64,000 nucleotides of DNA. Origin: Halalkalibacter oceani. Its GTDB lineage: Bacteria > Bacillota > Bacilli > Bacillales > Bacillaceae_D. The DNA lies in contig NZ_JAMBOL010000001.1 of assembly GCF_023715605.1 (NCBI RefSeq), positions 452,605-516,604 of the forward strand, in the 5' to 3' direction. The stretch's first letter is position 1, and each line of letters starts with the position of its first letter. Shown one piece after another: positions 35,920 to 44,063 of this stretch. The notes under the pieces are model-generated. The model saw nothing but the letters and a program-made list of their open reading frames with translations. It was not told the DNA's origin and searched no databases. A program made the position numbers and the translations under genes.

Positions 35920-36147
35920 TTAAGAAACAAGCTTCTCCAGCTTTTCATTCCGCTCCTGCTGCTCCTCAGCCGAAGCGAGGTCGTATTTTTTTAAGAGATG
36001 AAACAGTTCATTCAGCTCAGGCTGGGTTGGTTCTACGGCGAGAAAGGCGGCGCTTTGCTGATAAAGCTCGTTTGGCAAAAACGGCTTTTGCGTTTCCAGT
36101 TTTTTTCGCACATCTTCTGGCGGGTGATCCAGTTTACATGAACTCAT
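35920..36147 (-). CDS. Small hypothetical protein, 75 aa
   Basis: AAAGGAGG lies 8 nt before the ATG. The product starts MSSCKLDHPPEDVRKKLETQ and is charged and helical, with no membrane segment. I do not recognise the family. It lies between mobB and fdhD in the molybdenum/formate block. Copy A of the repeat separates it from fdhD, so it probably has its own promoter. Confidence 0.7.
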   Translation of the reverse strand: MSSCKLDHPPEDVRKKLETQKPFLPNELYQQSAAFLAVEPTQPELNELFHLLKKYDLASAEEQQERNEKLEKLVS

Positions 36148-36211
36148 TTGTCGGTTCCTCCTTTAGTTTAAGTGGATTTCATAAAAAGAATATAACGGCT
36201 CGCAGGACGCT

Positions 36212-36376
36212 TACCGAGCTTAGACAAAACTCGGTAGCATACAGTAGCAATGGCTTCGCTCGCCACAAGTCCGTTATGAGAAACCCACTCATAACGGACT
36301 TTAAAAGATCGTGGCGGCTCCGCTCTTTGCTTAGAGGATGGGCAAAATGGTAAAAACAACCTTTTTGCCCATCCTC
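36212..36376 (+). repeat. Dispersed structured repeat, copy A, with terminator
   Basis: Modules in order: TACCGAG/CTCGGTA hairpin (36212-36236); GCAA (36247-36250) with TTGC (36327-36330); CGCCAC (36261-36266) with GTGGCG (36311-36316); a perfect 14-bp stem AAGTCCGTTATGAG (36267-36280) with CTCATAACGGACTT (36288-36301) and loop AAACCCA. The terminator hairpin GAGGATGGGC... (36334-36351 with 36359-36376) overlaps the fdhD stop. Confidence 0.7.
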
Positions 36377-37166
36377 ATAAAATAATCCGTTCGGGCTTTG
36401 AATAAATGTTAAAGGACGTGCCGCGGATAAAGCCGACAGCCGTAATGTTTAAGTCTTCAGCGAGGCGGATTGCCAGGTCGGTCGGCGCTGATTTGGACAG
36501 AACGATGCCGACGCCGATTTTGGCGGCTTTTGTCAAAATCTCAGAGGAAATTCGACCGCTGAAAACGAGAATTTTGTCCTTGACGGGGATGCCGTTCAGG
36601 AGGGAATACCCGTACAGCTTGTCGAGCGCATTGTGGCGGCCGATGTCGGAGCGGCTGACGAGCAGCTCTTCCGTTGAACAGAGCGCCGCATTATGAACGC
36701 CGCCGGTGTTCTGAAAGACAAGGCTGTCGGCTTGCATGCGTTTCATTAAGCTGAGACACTGTGCGGCGGTGACGGTCGTCGTGACCATCGATGTTTTCGC
36801 GGTACGGACATCATTTTGGAAATAAAACTGACGGCTTTTGCCGCAGCAGGAGCCGATAAAGCGCTTTGAAAAGGACTGCTGGTTGATGAAGTCGTCCTTA
36901 TAAAGCTCGACATACGCAAAGCCTTGATCGCGGTCAATCGTCATATCCTTGATCTCTTTTCTGAAACGTATCACTCCTTCAGAGGCCAGAAAGCCGAGCA
37001 CCAATTCATCAAGATTCTCCGGGCTGCAGACCATTGTCGCAAATTCCACCTGGTTAATAAAAATCGTTAACGGAAATTCGACCGCGATTTCATCGACACA
37101 GGACGTAAATGTATTGTCCTTATACTTCACAATCTCTTCCTTCAAGCTTAATGACTCTGTCAACAT
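36375..37166 (-). CDS. fdhD: Formate dehydrogenase sulfurtransferase FdhD
   Basis: This 263-residue protein transfers sulfur from IscS to the molybdenum cofactor before insertion into formate dehydrogenase. The GSCCGKS segment (near residue 120) has the reactive cysteines, and TGGVHNAAL plus SRSDIGRHNALDKL are family motifs. The ATG at 37166 follows AAGGAGGAGGG; the frame runs further upstream without one. It is divergent from the OFA transporter and fdh genes. Confidence 0.94.
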   Translation of the reverse strand: MLTESLSLKEEIVKYKDNTFTSCVDEIAVEFPLTIFINQVEFATMVCSPENLDELVLGFLASEGVIRFRKEIKDMTIDRDQGFAYVELYKDDFINQQSFSKRFIGSCCGKSRQFYFQNDVRTAKTSMVTTTVTAAQCLSLMKRMQADSLVFQNTGGVHNAALCSTEELLVSRSDIGRHNALDKLYGYSLLNGIPVKDKILVFSGRISSEILTKAAKIGVGIVLSKSAPTDLAIRLAEDLNITAVGFIRGTSFNIYSKPERIIL

Positions 37167-37370
37167 GTTCCCTCCTCCTTTTCTCCCATCTGTTGCGTTT
37201 ATGACTATCATATAACCACACTCTTTGGCAACTGACAAGAGGAAAGAAACTGTTATTTGAGAATAAAAAAAGTTGAACTGACAAATACCGCTTGAAAGAA
37301 GCGTCCTTTGTTGTAAGCGATTAAATTGGCTCAGGTTAGCAATTTTTTGAAATTTGTATGAGAAAAGATA

Positions 37371-37399
37371 TTGAAAAGAAGCAAGAAACACGTTATGAT
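37371..37399 (+). promoter_or_regulatory. Predicted SigA promoter of the OFA/fdh unit
   Basis: TTGAAA (37371-37376), 17 bp, TATGAT (37394-37399). Transcription would start near 37406, giving a 5' leader of about 200 nt. Confidence 0.6.
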
Positions 37400-37405
37400 T
37401 GAATA

Positions 37406-37585
37406 GAATTCAATAAATTGTAACATTTAATGATCGAGGCAGCGACCCTGTCGTCGGTGTTAAGTGTTGTAATGAAAGCGATTACTATTGGTGCGAAAGT
37501 AGCGAATCCTGCTTGAGACTAATCGTCGTGCTTCTTAAAGGAATCTGTCTGTTCCTTTGAGCGAGTCACGGCGATTTTTATTTTG
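37406..37585 (+). promoter_or_regulatory. Structured leader with terminator, possible riboswitch
   Basis: Stems seen: AACATTTAA (37422-37430) with TTAAGTGTT (37460-37468); GCGAC/GTCGT (37442-37454); GTAAT/ATTAC (37469-37485); ATTGGT (37487-37492) with ACTAAT (37518-37523). Then ATCGTCGTG (37522-37530) pairs with CACGGCGAT (37567-37575) around AAAGGAA/TTCCTTT, followed by TTTTATTTT. The terminator overlaps the last upstream stem by 2 nt. I do not recognise the ligand class. Confidence 0.55.
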
Positions 37586-37608
37586 ATCAGAAAAAAGGAG
37601 AGATGAAG

Positions 37609-38862
37609 ATGGGGGAAGGGAAAAAAGTAAAAAATCGTTGGTTAATCGCGCTCGCTGCTGTGGGGATTCATATTTCAATCGGGTCGGTTTATGCGTGGAG
37701 CGTGTTCACGAACCCGATTATCGAGCAGCACGGCTGGGATTTAAGCGCCGTTTCGTTGACATTCAGTATCGCCATCGCTTTTCTCGGCTTGTCAGCAGCT
37801 TTTATGGGTCATTTTGTTGAGAAGTACGGGCCGCGCGTTTCCGGCTTAGTGGCGGCGACTTTTTTTGGAATTGGACTTGTCGGGGCCGGTTTTGCCATTT
37901 CGATCGATTCCCTGATTCTGCTATACATAACGTATGGAGCACTCGGCGGGATCGGCCTGGGGGTCGGCTATATTACACCTGTTTCGACGCTGGTCAAATG
38001 GTTCCCGGACCGACGCGGGCTTGCGACGGGGCTTGCCATTATGGGCTTCGGCTTTGCGGCGATGATTGCCAGTCCGATCATGGCCAGTCTGATTCAGTCA
38101 GTCGGAATCGCCAACACGTTTTTCACATTAGGCATTGCCTATTTCGTCATTATGTTTGCCTCGGCATTATACATTGAGCGCCCGCCAGCAGGGTATATGG
38201 AAGAGGTGGAAACGGGTGAGAAGCGTGTCAGCACAGATCTTTCTCAGCTGACTGCCAACGAAGCGGTGAAAACGAGACGGTTTTGGTATTTATGGCTGAT
38301 GCTCTTTATCAATGTTACCTGTGGGATTGCGATTTTGTCCGTTGCCTCGCCGATGGCGCAGGAAATTGCCGGCCTGTCCGCCGCAGCCGCTGCGACGATG
38401 GTTGGGATTATGGGCGTCTTCAATGGTTTCGGCCGTATCGGCTGGGCCTCGATTTCCGACTATCTTGGACGCGCCAATGTGTATACGCTGTTCTTTTTGA
38501 TCCAGATCGTTTCCTTTTTTGCCTTGCCGAGCATTACCCATGCCGTATTGTTCCAAGTCGTATTGTTTTTAATCCTGACTTGCTATGGCGGGGGATTCGC
38601 CTCAATTCCGGCCTACATCGGTGATCTGTTTGGCACGAAGCAGCTTGGAGCGATACATGGCTATATTCTCACCGCCTGGGCGGGAGCTGGTCTGGTTGGC
38701 CCGATCCTTGCTTCATGGATTCGGGAAACGACAAACAGCTATGCCGGCACATTGTATATTTTCGGCTTTATGTTTATTGTGGCATTGGTTGTCTCCCTTG
38801 TCATTCGCATTGATATTAAGCAGCTTAAGAAAAAGAATGCTGTGACGAATTTAGCAAGCTAG
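37609..38862 (+). CDS. OFA family (oxalate/formate antiporter) MFS transporter
   Basis: This 417-residue carrier has 12 predicted spans. The N-terminal motif HISIGSVYAWSVFTNPI is typical of the OFA family, with a GGIGLGVGYITPVSTLVKWFPDRRG loop. It probably moves formate or oxalate, in keeping with the fdh genes downstream. AAAGGAGAG favours the ATG at 37609 over the one at 37603. It lies behind the structured leader. Confidence 0.88.
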   Translation: MGEGKKVKNRWLIALAAVGIHISIGSVYAWSVFTNPIIEQHGWDLSAVSLTFSIAIAFLGLSAAFMGHFVEKYGPRVSGLVAATFFGIGLVGAGFAISIDSLILLYITYGALGGIGLGVGYITPVSTLVKWFPDRRGLATGLAIMGFGFAAMIASPIMASLIQSVGIANTFFTLGIAYFVIMFASALYIERPPAGYMEEVETGEKRVSTDLSQLTANEAVKTRRFWYLWLMLFINVTCGIAILSVASPMAQEIAGLSAAAAATMVGIMGVFNGFGRIGWASISDYLGRANVYTLFFLIQIVSFFALPSITHAVLFQVVLFLILTCYGGGFASIPAYIGDLFGTKQLGAIHGYILTAWAGAGLVGPILASWIRETTNSYAGTLYIFGFMFIVALVVSLVIRIDIKQLKKKNAVTNLAS

Positions 38863-38929
38863 TTTATTGACATTTTCATGGCGGCATTCTACTCTTTTAA
38901 GAGAGAACATGTAAACGAGGGCCACAGAC

Positions 38930-39292
38930 ATGAATAAATACGAAGCGGAATTCAGTAATTTAGTCCGTTCCTTTCGCAAAAAGCATATGGGAAAGGGACC
39001 GAGTCAAATTAATACGACATTTTGTAAGAATTGGGCGATTTGCGAAATGCAGGGGAACCTTTCTCCGGTAGAGAAATTCATTGCGACCGCCGACGAAGGC
39101 AAGCAAATGCTGCGTGCGGCGCGTACGGAAATGGTGAAAGAGATGTATCGCAAAAACCGTCCTGTTGAAATGGAGGAGTTTTTGCAGGCGAAGTTTGTTG
39201 ATTTATTTGTCGATATTGATATTGAACGCGATTTTGGCATGTCGATCTTCGTATTTGATGATAATATAGAAGAGAAGTTTTCAAAAAAATAA
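38930..39292 (+). CDS. DUF2294 family protein
   Basis: This 120-residue soluble protein has KKHMGKGPSQINTTFCKNWAICEMQGNLSPVE, then ARTEMVKEMYRK and a C-terminal FVDIDIERDFGMSIFVFD. That fits DUF2294, whose function is unknown but which recurs beside formate-dehydrogenase-like genes. GAGGGCCAC precedes the ATG. It lies between the OFA transporter and the oxidoreductase. Confidence 0.83.
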   Translation: MNKYEAEFSNLVRSFRKKHMGKGPSQINTTFCKNWAICEMQGNLSPVEKFIATADEGKQMLRAARTEMVKEMYRKNRPVEMEEFLQAKFVDLFVDIDIERDFGMSIFVFDDNIEEKFSKK

Positions 39293-39329
39293 TTGGTTTG
39301 GCACTTAGTAGCGCACCTGCAAAAGACTC

Positions 39330-39382
39330 AACCACCGTCTACCCTTACCTGGATTCTGGCAAGGAGAAGCGGTGGTTTTTTG
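39330..39382 (+). terminator. Terminator or attenuator before the fdh-like gene
   Basis: AACCACCG (39330-39337) pairs with CGGTGGTT (39370-39377), with an inner CCTT-ACC/GG-AAGG, then TTTTTT. It ends 39 nt before the oxidoreductase gene, in the same direction. Confidence 0.7.
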
Positions 39383-39420
39383 CGAGAATGACTGAAAATG
39401 CAAGAAGGAGTGATCTGTTT

Positions 39421-41781
39421 ATGGGGAAAACAAAGCATTCAGGACCGATCAAACTGCCGCATACGCCGGCACCGAAGCTGTGGGCAAGCAAGGTACCATT
39501 CGGCTTAGGAAAGGTTAAGCCGAAGCATATTCGCGATACGATGAAGGTCGTCTGGAATAATCGAGATAATTTGCAATATGCGAAGAACATTATTACAAAA
39601 GGGGTCTGTGACGGCTGTGCCCTTGGCGTTGCTGGGCTGTATGATCAGACGCTGGCCGGGCCGCATCTTTGCACGACCCGTTTAAATGTGCTGCGGCTCA
39701 ATACGATGCCGGCGATGAAGGAAGAGATTGTCCACGCTGATATTGATGAGTTGCGCAAGTATTCGAGCGCCGAGCTGCGCGAGCTGGGACGAATTCCGTA
39801 TCCGCTCATCCGTCGCCCGGGCGAGCGTCGCTTTTCGCGAATTGAGTGGGATGAAGCGATGGACCTCATTGCTGATAAAATGAAGAAGCTCGATCCGAAA
39901 AACTACGCCTTCTATTTAACGGCGCGAGGCATTACGAATGAATCCTATTATGTCGCTGCCAAGGTAGCGAGATTTCTTGGAACGAACCATATTGACAATG
40001 CGTCGCGGATTTGTCACTCACCATCGAAAACAGCGCTTAAGCGCTCGCTCGGCATCGGGGCCTCAAGCTGTAACTACAAAGACTGGATCGGTTCAGATGT
40101 GATCGTCTTCTGGGGTTCGGTCGCAGCGAATAATCAGCCGGTGTCGACGAAATACATGTACGCGGCGAAACGAAAAGGAACGAAAATCATTTGCATTAAC
40201 CCGTACCGCGAACCATCGATGGAGAAATACTGGATTCCGTCCATTGGCGAGTCGGCTTTATTTGGCACAAAGCTCGCGGATGATTTTTACCAGGTGAATA
40301 TTGGCGGAGATATTGCCTTTATGCACGGGATTATGAAGCATTGGTTTGAGATGGAAGCAGCAGAACCGGGTTCAGCGATTGACCATGCTTTCGTGGAGGC
40401 TCATGTCAATGGCTATGAGGAACTAAAGGCGAAGGTCGCCGAGCAGTCCTGGGAAGCGATTGTTGCCTCTTCCGGGGTAACACAGGAAAGAATCGCGGAG
40501 CTGGCTGAGCTGCTTGCCAAGAGCAAGTCTGGGGTGTTTGTCTGGTCAATGGGACTGACAATGCACACCTTCGCTTCAGATAATATTTCCCAGGTGGCAA
40601 ACCTTGCTTTGCTGCGCGGATTTTTAGGCAGAGAACATTGCGGTGTCATGCCGATCCGCGGTCATTCCGGCGTTCAGGGAAGCGGTGAGATGGGCGCTGA
40701 TCCGTTCGTGCTTCCGGGAGGGGACTTTGAACCGGCCAATATCGAGCGAATCGAAAAGCTTTGGAAATTTGAACTGCCGAAATGGCAGGGTGATGTAATC
40801 GGCGTATCGCTTGAAAATATTTTACTGCCTGAAGACCATGAGCGGAAAATCAAGCTGTATTATTTATCGGGTGGTAATTTCCTTGAAACGATGCCTGATC
40901 CTGTCTTTGTTGAAAAAGCATTATCCGAGCTTGAAATCCGCGTCCATCAGGATATTATTTTTAATACGTCGACGCTCGTCGACGCGAAGGAGGCTGTCAT
41001 TGTTCTTCCGGCGAAAACGCGCTATGAACAGGATGGCGGGGGTACGTCAACCTCAACGGAACGAATGGTCTACTTTTCTCCGCCGATTGATGGAAACAAA
41101 CAGATGATTGAAGAAGCACGTTCCGAGTGGAAAATTTATCTTGATCTTGCGAAGCGGGTCAGACCGGAAGATGCCGAGTTGATCGACTTTGCGGACGGTC
41201 AGGCGATCCGCGACGAAATTGCTTTGGCGAATCCAAATTATGATGGCATTCAGCATTTAAAGGAGCAGGGTGATGTGTTCCAATGGGGAGGAGCCTGGCT
41301 CTGTGAGGACGGCGTTTGTCCGACACCGGACGGCAAAGGAAATTTAATCGCTGTCGACATTCCCGACTTGAACAAAACAGCCGGTGATTTTTATATCACA
41401 ACAAGACGAGGCAAGCAATTTAACTCAATGGTGTACAGCGAGAATGATCCGAATAATGATGCGGATCGCTACGACGTGCTCATGAATGCGGAGGACGCGA
41501 AGGATTTAAGCATCACAGAACGGGAAAATATCGTCGTCTACAACCAGTACGGTGTGTTCAGCGGCAAGGCGCGTTTTATCGACATTGCCCGAGGCAATAT
41601 TGAATTGTATTTCCCTGAAGGAAACTTCTTGTTGCCAAAAGGTGTGTACGAGGATCTGGCGAAAATCCCGAGCTACAACATCGCCGTCAAGGTTGAAAAA
41701 GCCGAGCGCTTTAACGCCCGCAAAGATGTCAGCTACCTCGAAAGAAGAATAGAAGATTTAGAAGAGACAGCAGAAGGCTGA
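39421..41781 (+). CDS. FdhF/YdeP family molybdopterin oxidoreductase
   Basis: This 786-residue protein resembles formate dehydrogenase alpha subunits of the YdeP type. KGVCDGCALGVAGLYD lies near residue 60. RICHSPSKTALKRSLG, WGSVAANNQP and GREHCGVMPIRGHSGVQGSGEMG are molybdopterin-binding and active-site segments. No in-frame TGA for selenocysteine is needed. Formate as substrate is inferred, not shown: YdeP in E. coli is linked to acid resistance. The ATG at 39421 follows AAGGAGTG; the frame extends 41 codons upstream through the terminator. FdhD, MoeA and MobB nearby would mature it. Confidence 0.88.
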   Translation: MGKTKHSGPIKLPHTPAPKLWASKVPFGLGKVKPKHIRDTMKVVWNNRDNLQYAKNIITKGVCDGCALGVAGLYDQTLAGPHLCTTRLNVLRLNTMPAMKEEIVHADIDELRKYSSAELRELGRIPYPLIRRPGERRFSRIEWDEAMDLIADKMKKLDPKNYAFYLTARGITNESYYVAAKVARFLGTNHIDNASRICHSPSKTALKRSLGIGASSCNYKDWIGSDVIVFWGSVAANNQPVSTKYMYAAKRKGTKIICINPYREPSMEKYWIPSIGESALFGTKLADDFYQVNIGGDIAFMHGIMKHWFEMEAAEPGSAIDHAFVEAHVNGYEELKAKVAEQSWEAIVASSGVTQERIAELAELLAKSKSGVFVWSMGLTMHTFASDNISQVANLALLRGFLGREHCGVMPIRGHSGVQGSGEMGADPFVLPGGDFEPANIERIEKLWKFELPKWQGDVIGVSLENILLPEDHERKIKLYYLSGGNFLETMPDPVFVEKALSELEIRVHQDIIFNTSTLVDAKEAVIVLPAKTRYEQDGGGTSTSTERMVYFSPPIDGNKQMIEEARSEWKIYLDLAKRVRPEDAELIDFADGQAIRDEIALANPNYDGIQHLKEQGDVFQWGGAWLCEDGVCPTPDGKGNLIAVDIPDLNKTAGDFYITTRRGKQFNSMVYSENDPNNDADRYDVLMNAEDAKDLSITERENIVVYNQYGVFSGKARFIDIARGNIELYFPEGNFLLPKGVYEDLAKIPSYNIAVKVEKAERFNARKDVSYLERRIEDLEETAEG

Positions 41782-41860
41782 TGAACAGCAGGATCGGGAT
41801 GCTTGTGGCAGAACCATCCTGACCGTTTCAAGTAGAAGGACAAAAAAGCCAACGATCCAT

Positions 41861-41904
41861 AGGCTGGGACAAAAGGTTGTTTTTTTACCTTTTTCCCAGC
41901 CTTG
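41861..41904 (+). terminator. Terminator after the fdh-like gene
   Basis: AGGCTGGGACAAAAGGT (41861-41877) pairs with ACCTTTTTCCCAGCCT (41887-41902), one bulge. It is the shared hairpin module without the upstream repeat. Confidence 0.75.
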
Positions 41905-42013
41905 TCGATGTAGTTTATTTTTATCTTAAATAGGCGAGAAGACTTCTTTTTTCCTGTTACCAGACGGGTGAGGGCGGGTATGGTAAAATAAGATAGATAG
42001 AGGAGGGAAATCA

Positions 42014-42565
42014 ATGAAGAAACCAGTGCCATGCGAAGCAGTAGAGAAAGCCGCACGAGAGAAGTTAACAGAACGGGGCGTCACCGTCCAGGATATTGCG
42101 AATATTGTGTATGATCTGCAAGTGAAATATAATCCCGAATTAACGATCGAGGAATGCTACGAAAGCGCAGATGCCGTTCTTCGCAAACGCGAAATTCAGC
42201 ATGCGATCCTCGTTGGGGTTGAATTGGATACATTGGCTGAACAAAAGAAGCTGTCCGAGCCGCTGCAATCGCTCGTCGAATCAGATGAAGGCTTGTTCGG
42301 TGTAGATGAGACGATCGCGCTCGGTTCGGTATTTGGCTTCGGCAGCATCGCTGTGACGACATTCGGCTATCTTGACAAGGAAAAGGTCGGAATCATTGAT
42401 GAACTGGACAAGCGGAAACCGAAAATTGATACGTTCCTTGACGATCTTGTCGCAAGTATCGCGGCGAGCGCCGCAGCCAGACTGGCCCACCGCCAGCGCG
42501 ATCGTGAAGAGAACCGCCGCCTGGAGGATATCAAGCAACGGGAAAACGAAGAATTAATTGGATAA
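42014..42565 (+). CDS. pgpA: Phosphatidylglycerophosphatase A family protein (YutG-like)
   Basis: This 183-residue protein matches Bacillus YutG. The match covers RGVTVQDIANIVYDLQVKYNPELTIEECYES, AILVGVELDTLAEQKKL, DEGLFGVDETIALGSVFGFGSIAVTTFGYLDK, and TFLDDLVASIAASAAARLAHR. PgpA enzymes remove phosphate from phosphatidylglycerophosphate at the membrane. Acidic residues in DEGLFGVDE fit metal binding. GGAGGG lies 6 nt before the ATG. Confidence 0.9.
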   Translation: MKKPVPCEAVEKAAREKLTERGVTVQDIANIVYDLQVKYNPELTIEECYESADAVLRKREIQHAILVGVELDTLAEQKKLSEPLQSLVESDEGLFGVDETIALGSVFGFGSIAVTTFGYLDKEKVGIIDELDKRKPKIDTFLDDLVASIAASAAARLAHRQRDREENRRLEDIKQRENEELIG

Positions 42566-42579
42566 AAGGGAAAAGAGAG

Positions 42580-42655
42580 AGCCCGGGTCAACAGGTGATT
42601 TTTCACCTGGCCCGGGCTTAAAGCATGAGATGTTTTTATCTCAAGCCCGGTTTCT
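42580..42655 (-). repeat. Terminator plus degenerate leading module of the repeat
   Basis: AGCCCGGGTCAACAGGTG (42580-42597) pairs with CACCTGGCCCGGGCT (42604-42618). A second small hairpin TGAGAT/ATCTCA (42626-42643) lies beyond. On the minus strand the second part reads GCTTGAGATAAAAACATCTC, a variant of the leading module. It ends pgpA. The following 220 nt to 42880 are AT-rich, with a TATAAT at 42801 but no clear gene. Confidence 0.55.
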
Positions 42656-42879
42656 GGCCAAGCCTTATATCTGAACAGCGCGATCCTTTTCTGATCATTA
42701 ACATTTGCTTAAAAAAGAGAATAATTTGTAAAAAAGCTGAAAATAAATATAATTATAATCAGTGCACCATCATAGCTGTAAGCTGTTAATGAAATTCCAG
42801 TATAATACCATTATCTCTACCTGATATATTCACAAATGACAAGCAGAACAACGAAAAAGTGGAAAGGAAAGGGCCGGAT

Positions 42880-43065
42880 ATGAAGAAATTGCCGAAGTGG
42901 GTCTATTATAAGCAAGTGTTTCAATCGAAGTTTCAGGCAGGCTGCGTCAAAGCGAAAATCGAAGACAACTGGATCAATGGCTACGAAATCGGGCCGGTCG
43001 TCGAAATTAAAAAGCTGAAAACAAATCGCTATGTCGTGCGCTATACGTATGATGAACTAACGTAA
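42880..43065 (+). CDS. Small hypothetical protein, 61 aa
   Basis: The product MKKLPKWVYYKQVFQSKFQAG... is basic and soluble, with alternating strands near the end (KTNRYVVRYTYDEL). I do not recognise the family. GGAAAGGAAAGGG precedes ATG 42880; a GTG at 42859 is in frame but lies before this site. A terminator shared with the next (minus) gene follows. Confidence 0.62.
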   Translation: MKKLPKWVYYKQVFQSKFQAGCVKAKIEDNWINGYEIGPVVEIKKLKTNRYVVRYTYDELT

Positions 43066-43104
43066 GCAAATCATTTCTATTACTATAACCAAGGCCAACG
43101 GCTT

Positions 43105-43150
43105 CGGGGATGTCCTAAAGGTCATGATCAGACCTGCTCGGACATCCCCG
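43105..43150. terminator. Bidirectional terminator
   Basis: CGGGGATGTCC (43105-43115) is a perfect complement of GGACATCCCCG (43140-43150), with an inner AGGT/ACCT. It lies between convergent genes. Confidence 0.75.
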
Positions 43151-43471
43151 TTATTGTTTCGCGCGATATTTTCGAAAGACAGCCAGTGATTCTTTCAAGT
43201 AGTTAATCTCTTCATCGGTGATCGTATCAGAATAAAAAAGCTTAAGCTCTTCTGGATGCTCTAATGGTGCCGGATTGTCTGTTCGGCCTATTAAATAATC
43301 TGTCGAGCTGTGAAAAAAGTCCGCCAGCTTTTGCAATGTTTCCATATCCGGCTTGCGATTGCCATTTTCATACCCAGAAATCGTTGATGGTGCGACATTT
43401 AGTTGTTTTCCTAGCGCCTTCATCGTTAATCCATGCTTTAATCGCAATGCTCGCAGGCGTTGTGAAAACAT
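43151..43471 (-). CDS. Xre family helix-turn-helix regulator
   Basis: This 106-residue protein has the HTH at its N terminus (LRLKHGLTMKALGKQLNVAPSTISGYENGNRKPD). A C-terminal tail, DTITDEEINYLKESLAVFRKY, fits oligomerisation. The ATG at 43471 follows GAGGGAG; the longer frame upstream covers the promoter. It is divergent from a second Xre gene at 43634, and the 162 nt between hold both promoters and a dyad. Confidence 0.88.
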   Translation of the reverse strand: MFSQRLRALRLKHGLTMKALGKQLNVAPSTISGYENGNRKPDMETLQKLADFFHSSTDYLIGRTDNPAPLEHPEELKLFYSDTITDEEINYLKESLAVFRKYRAKQ

Positions 43472-43511
43472 GCTAACTCCCTCATTTCCGTGCATTCTGC
43501 TTCTATTATAC

Positions 43512-43591
43512 TTTGCGTAATGCAAGCAGTCAGCATCTAACGAAAATTTACGCGAAATGAATTGACGATTATGCAATATGCGTTGTAAAAT
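43512..43591. promoter_or_regulatory. Divergent promoters with candidate Xre operator
   Basis: Minus promoter: CTGACT, 17 bp, TATAAT (minus-strand -10 at about 43505-43510). Its spacer holds the dyad TTGCGTAATGCAA (43513-43525). Plus promoter: TTGACG (43562-43567), 18 bp, TAAAAT (43586-43591), with a related GCAATATGC (43573-43581) in its spacer. Operator function is inferred from the two HTH genes. Confidence 0.45.
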
Positions 43592-43633
43592 CATAACAGA
43601 ATATGTAGAAATTCTTCAAAAGGGTGTGATGGG

Positions 43634-43843
43634 ATGAGCTTAGCGAAAAAAGCGCGAATAAAGATGGGATACAGCTTAGATCAGGCAGCCCAGAAAATTG
43701 GAATTTCAGCAGGGTACCTTTCACAAATTGAAAATGGCCAGCGGCATATTAGTGCCGATAGAGCGGAACAAATTGCTCATATCTACAATAGTGAATGCGA
43801 AGAAATCTTTGTAGCAACTCGCTTTGCCCGCCGAGAAAAGTAA
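43634..43843 (+). CDS. Small Xre family helix-turn-helix protein
   Basis: These 69 residues are almost all DNA-binding domain (KKARIKMGYSLDQAAQKIGISAGYLSQIENGQRHIS). No extra effector domain is present. AAAGGGTGTGATGGG leads into the ATG. Together with the divergent gene at 43151 it could form a two-regulator switch. Copy B of the dispersed repeat follows. Confidence 0.87.
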   Translation: MSLAKKARIKMGYSLDQAAQKIGISAGYLSQIENGQRHISADRAEQIAHIYNSECEEIFVATRFARREK

Positions 43844-43886
43844 AGCTTCAGACTGGGTCATCGTCATAGAGAGAAAGACGAAAAAA

Positions 43887-44048
43887 GAGCTTGAGACAAA
43901 ACTAGCTTTGGACCTACTGGCAATGGCTTCACACGCCAAAAGCCCGTTGTGAGTGGGTTTCTCACAACGGGCTTTAAAAGATCGTGGCGGTTCTGCTCAT
44001 TGCTTAGAGACTGGGCAAAAGGTAAAAACAACCTTTTGTCCCAGCCTC
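43887..44048 (+). repeat. Dispersed structured repeat, copy B, with terminator
   Basis: Leading module GAGCTTGAGACAAAACTAGC; GCAATG (43920-43925) with CATTGC (43998-44003); CGCCA (43934-43938) with TGGCG (43985-43989); a perfect 15-bp stem (43939-43953 with 43961-43975) and loop TGGGTTT; terminator GAGACTGGGC... (44007-44023 with 44031-44048). It is nearly identical to copy C at 52300 on the other strand, except that the loop is reversed. Confidence 0.75.
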
Positions 44049-44063
44049 CGGTTGTAGGGGCCT

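Noticed and set aside
37406..37585. Considered a named riboswitch class (ZTP, THF, c-di-GMP, fluoride, Moco) for the leader
   Set aside because: I could not match conserved core bases of these classes as I remember them, so the leader is reported only as a candidate.
39298..39420. 41-codon N-terminal extension of the FdhF/YdeP-like gene
   Set aside because: It crosses a strong terminator hairpin. The ATG at 39421 has AAGGAGTG and gives the family length.
43887..44048. Considered the repeats as a CRISPR array or a MITE
   Set aside because: Copies are single, far apart, and lack spacers. No terminal inverted repeats or target-site duplications could be seen.
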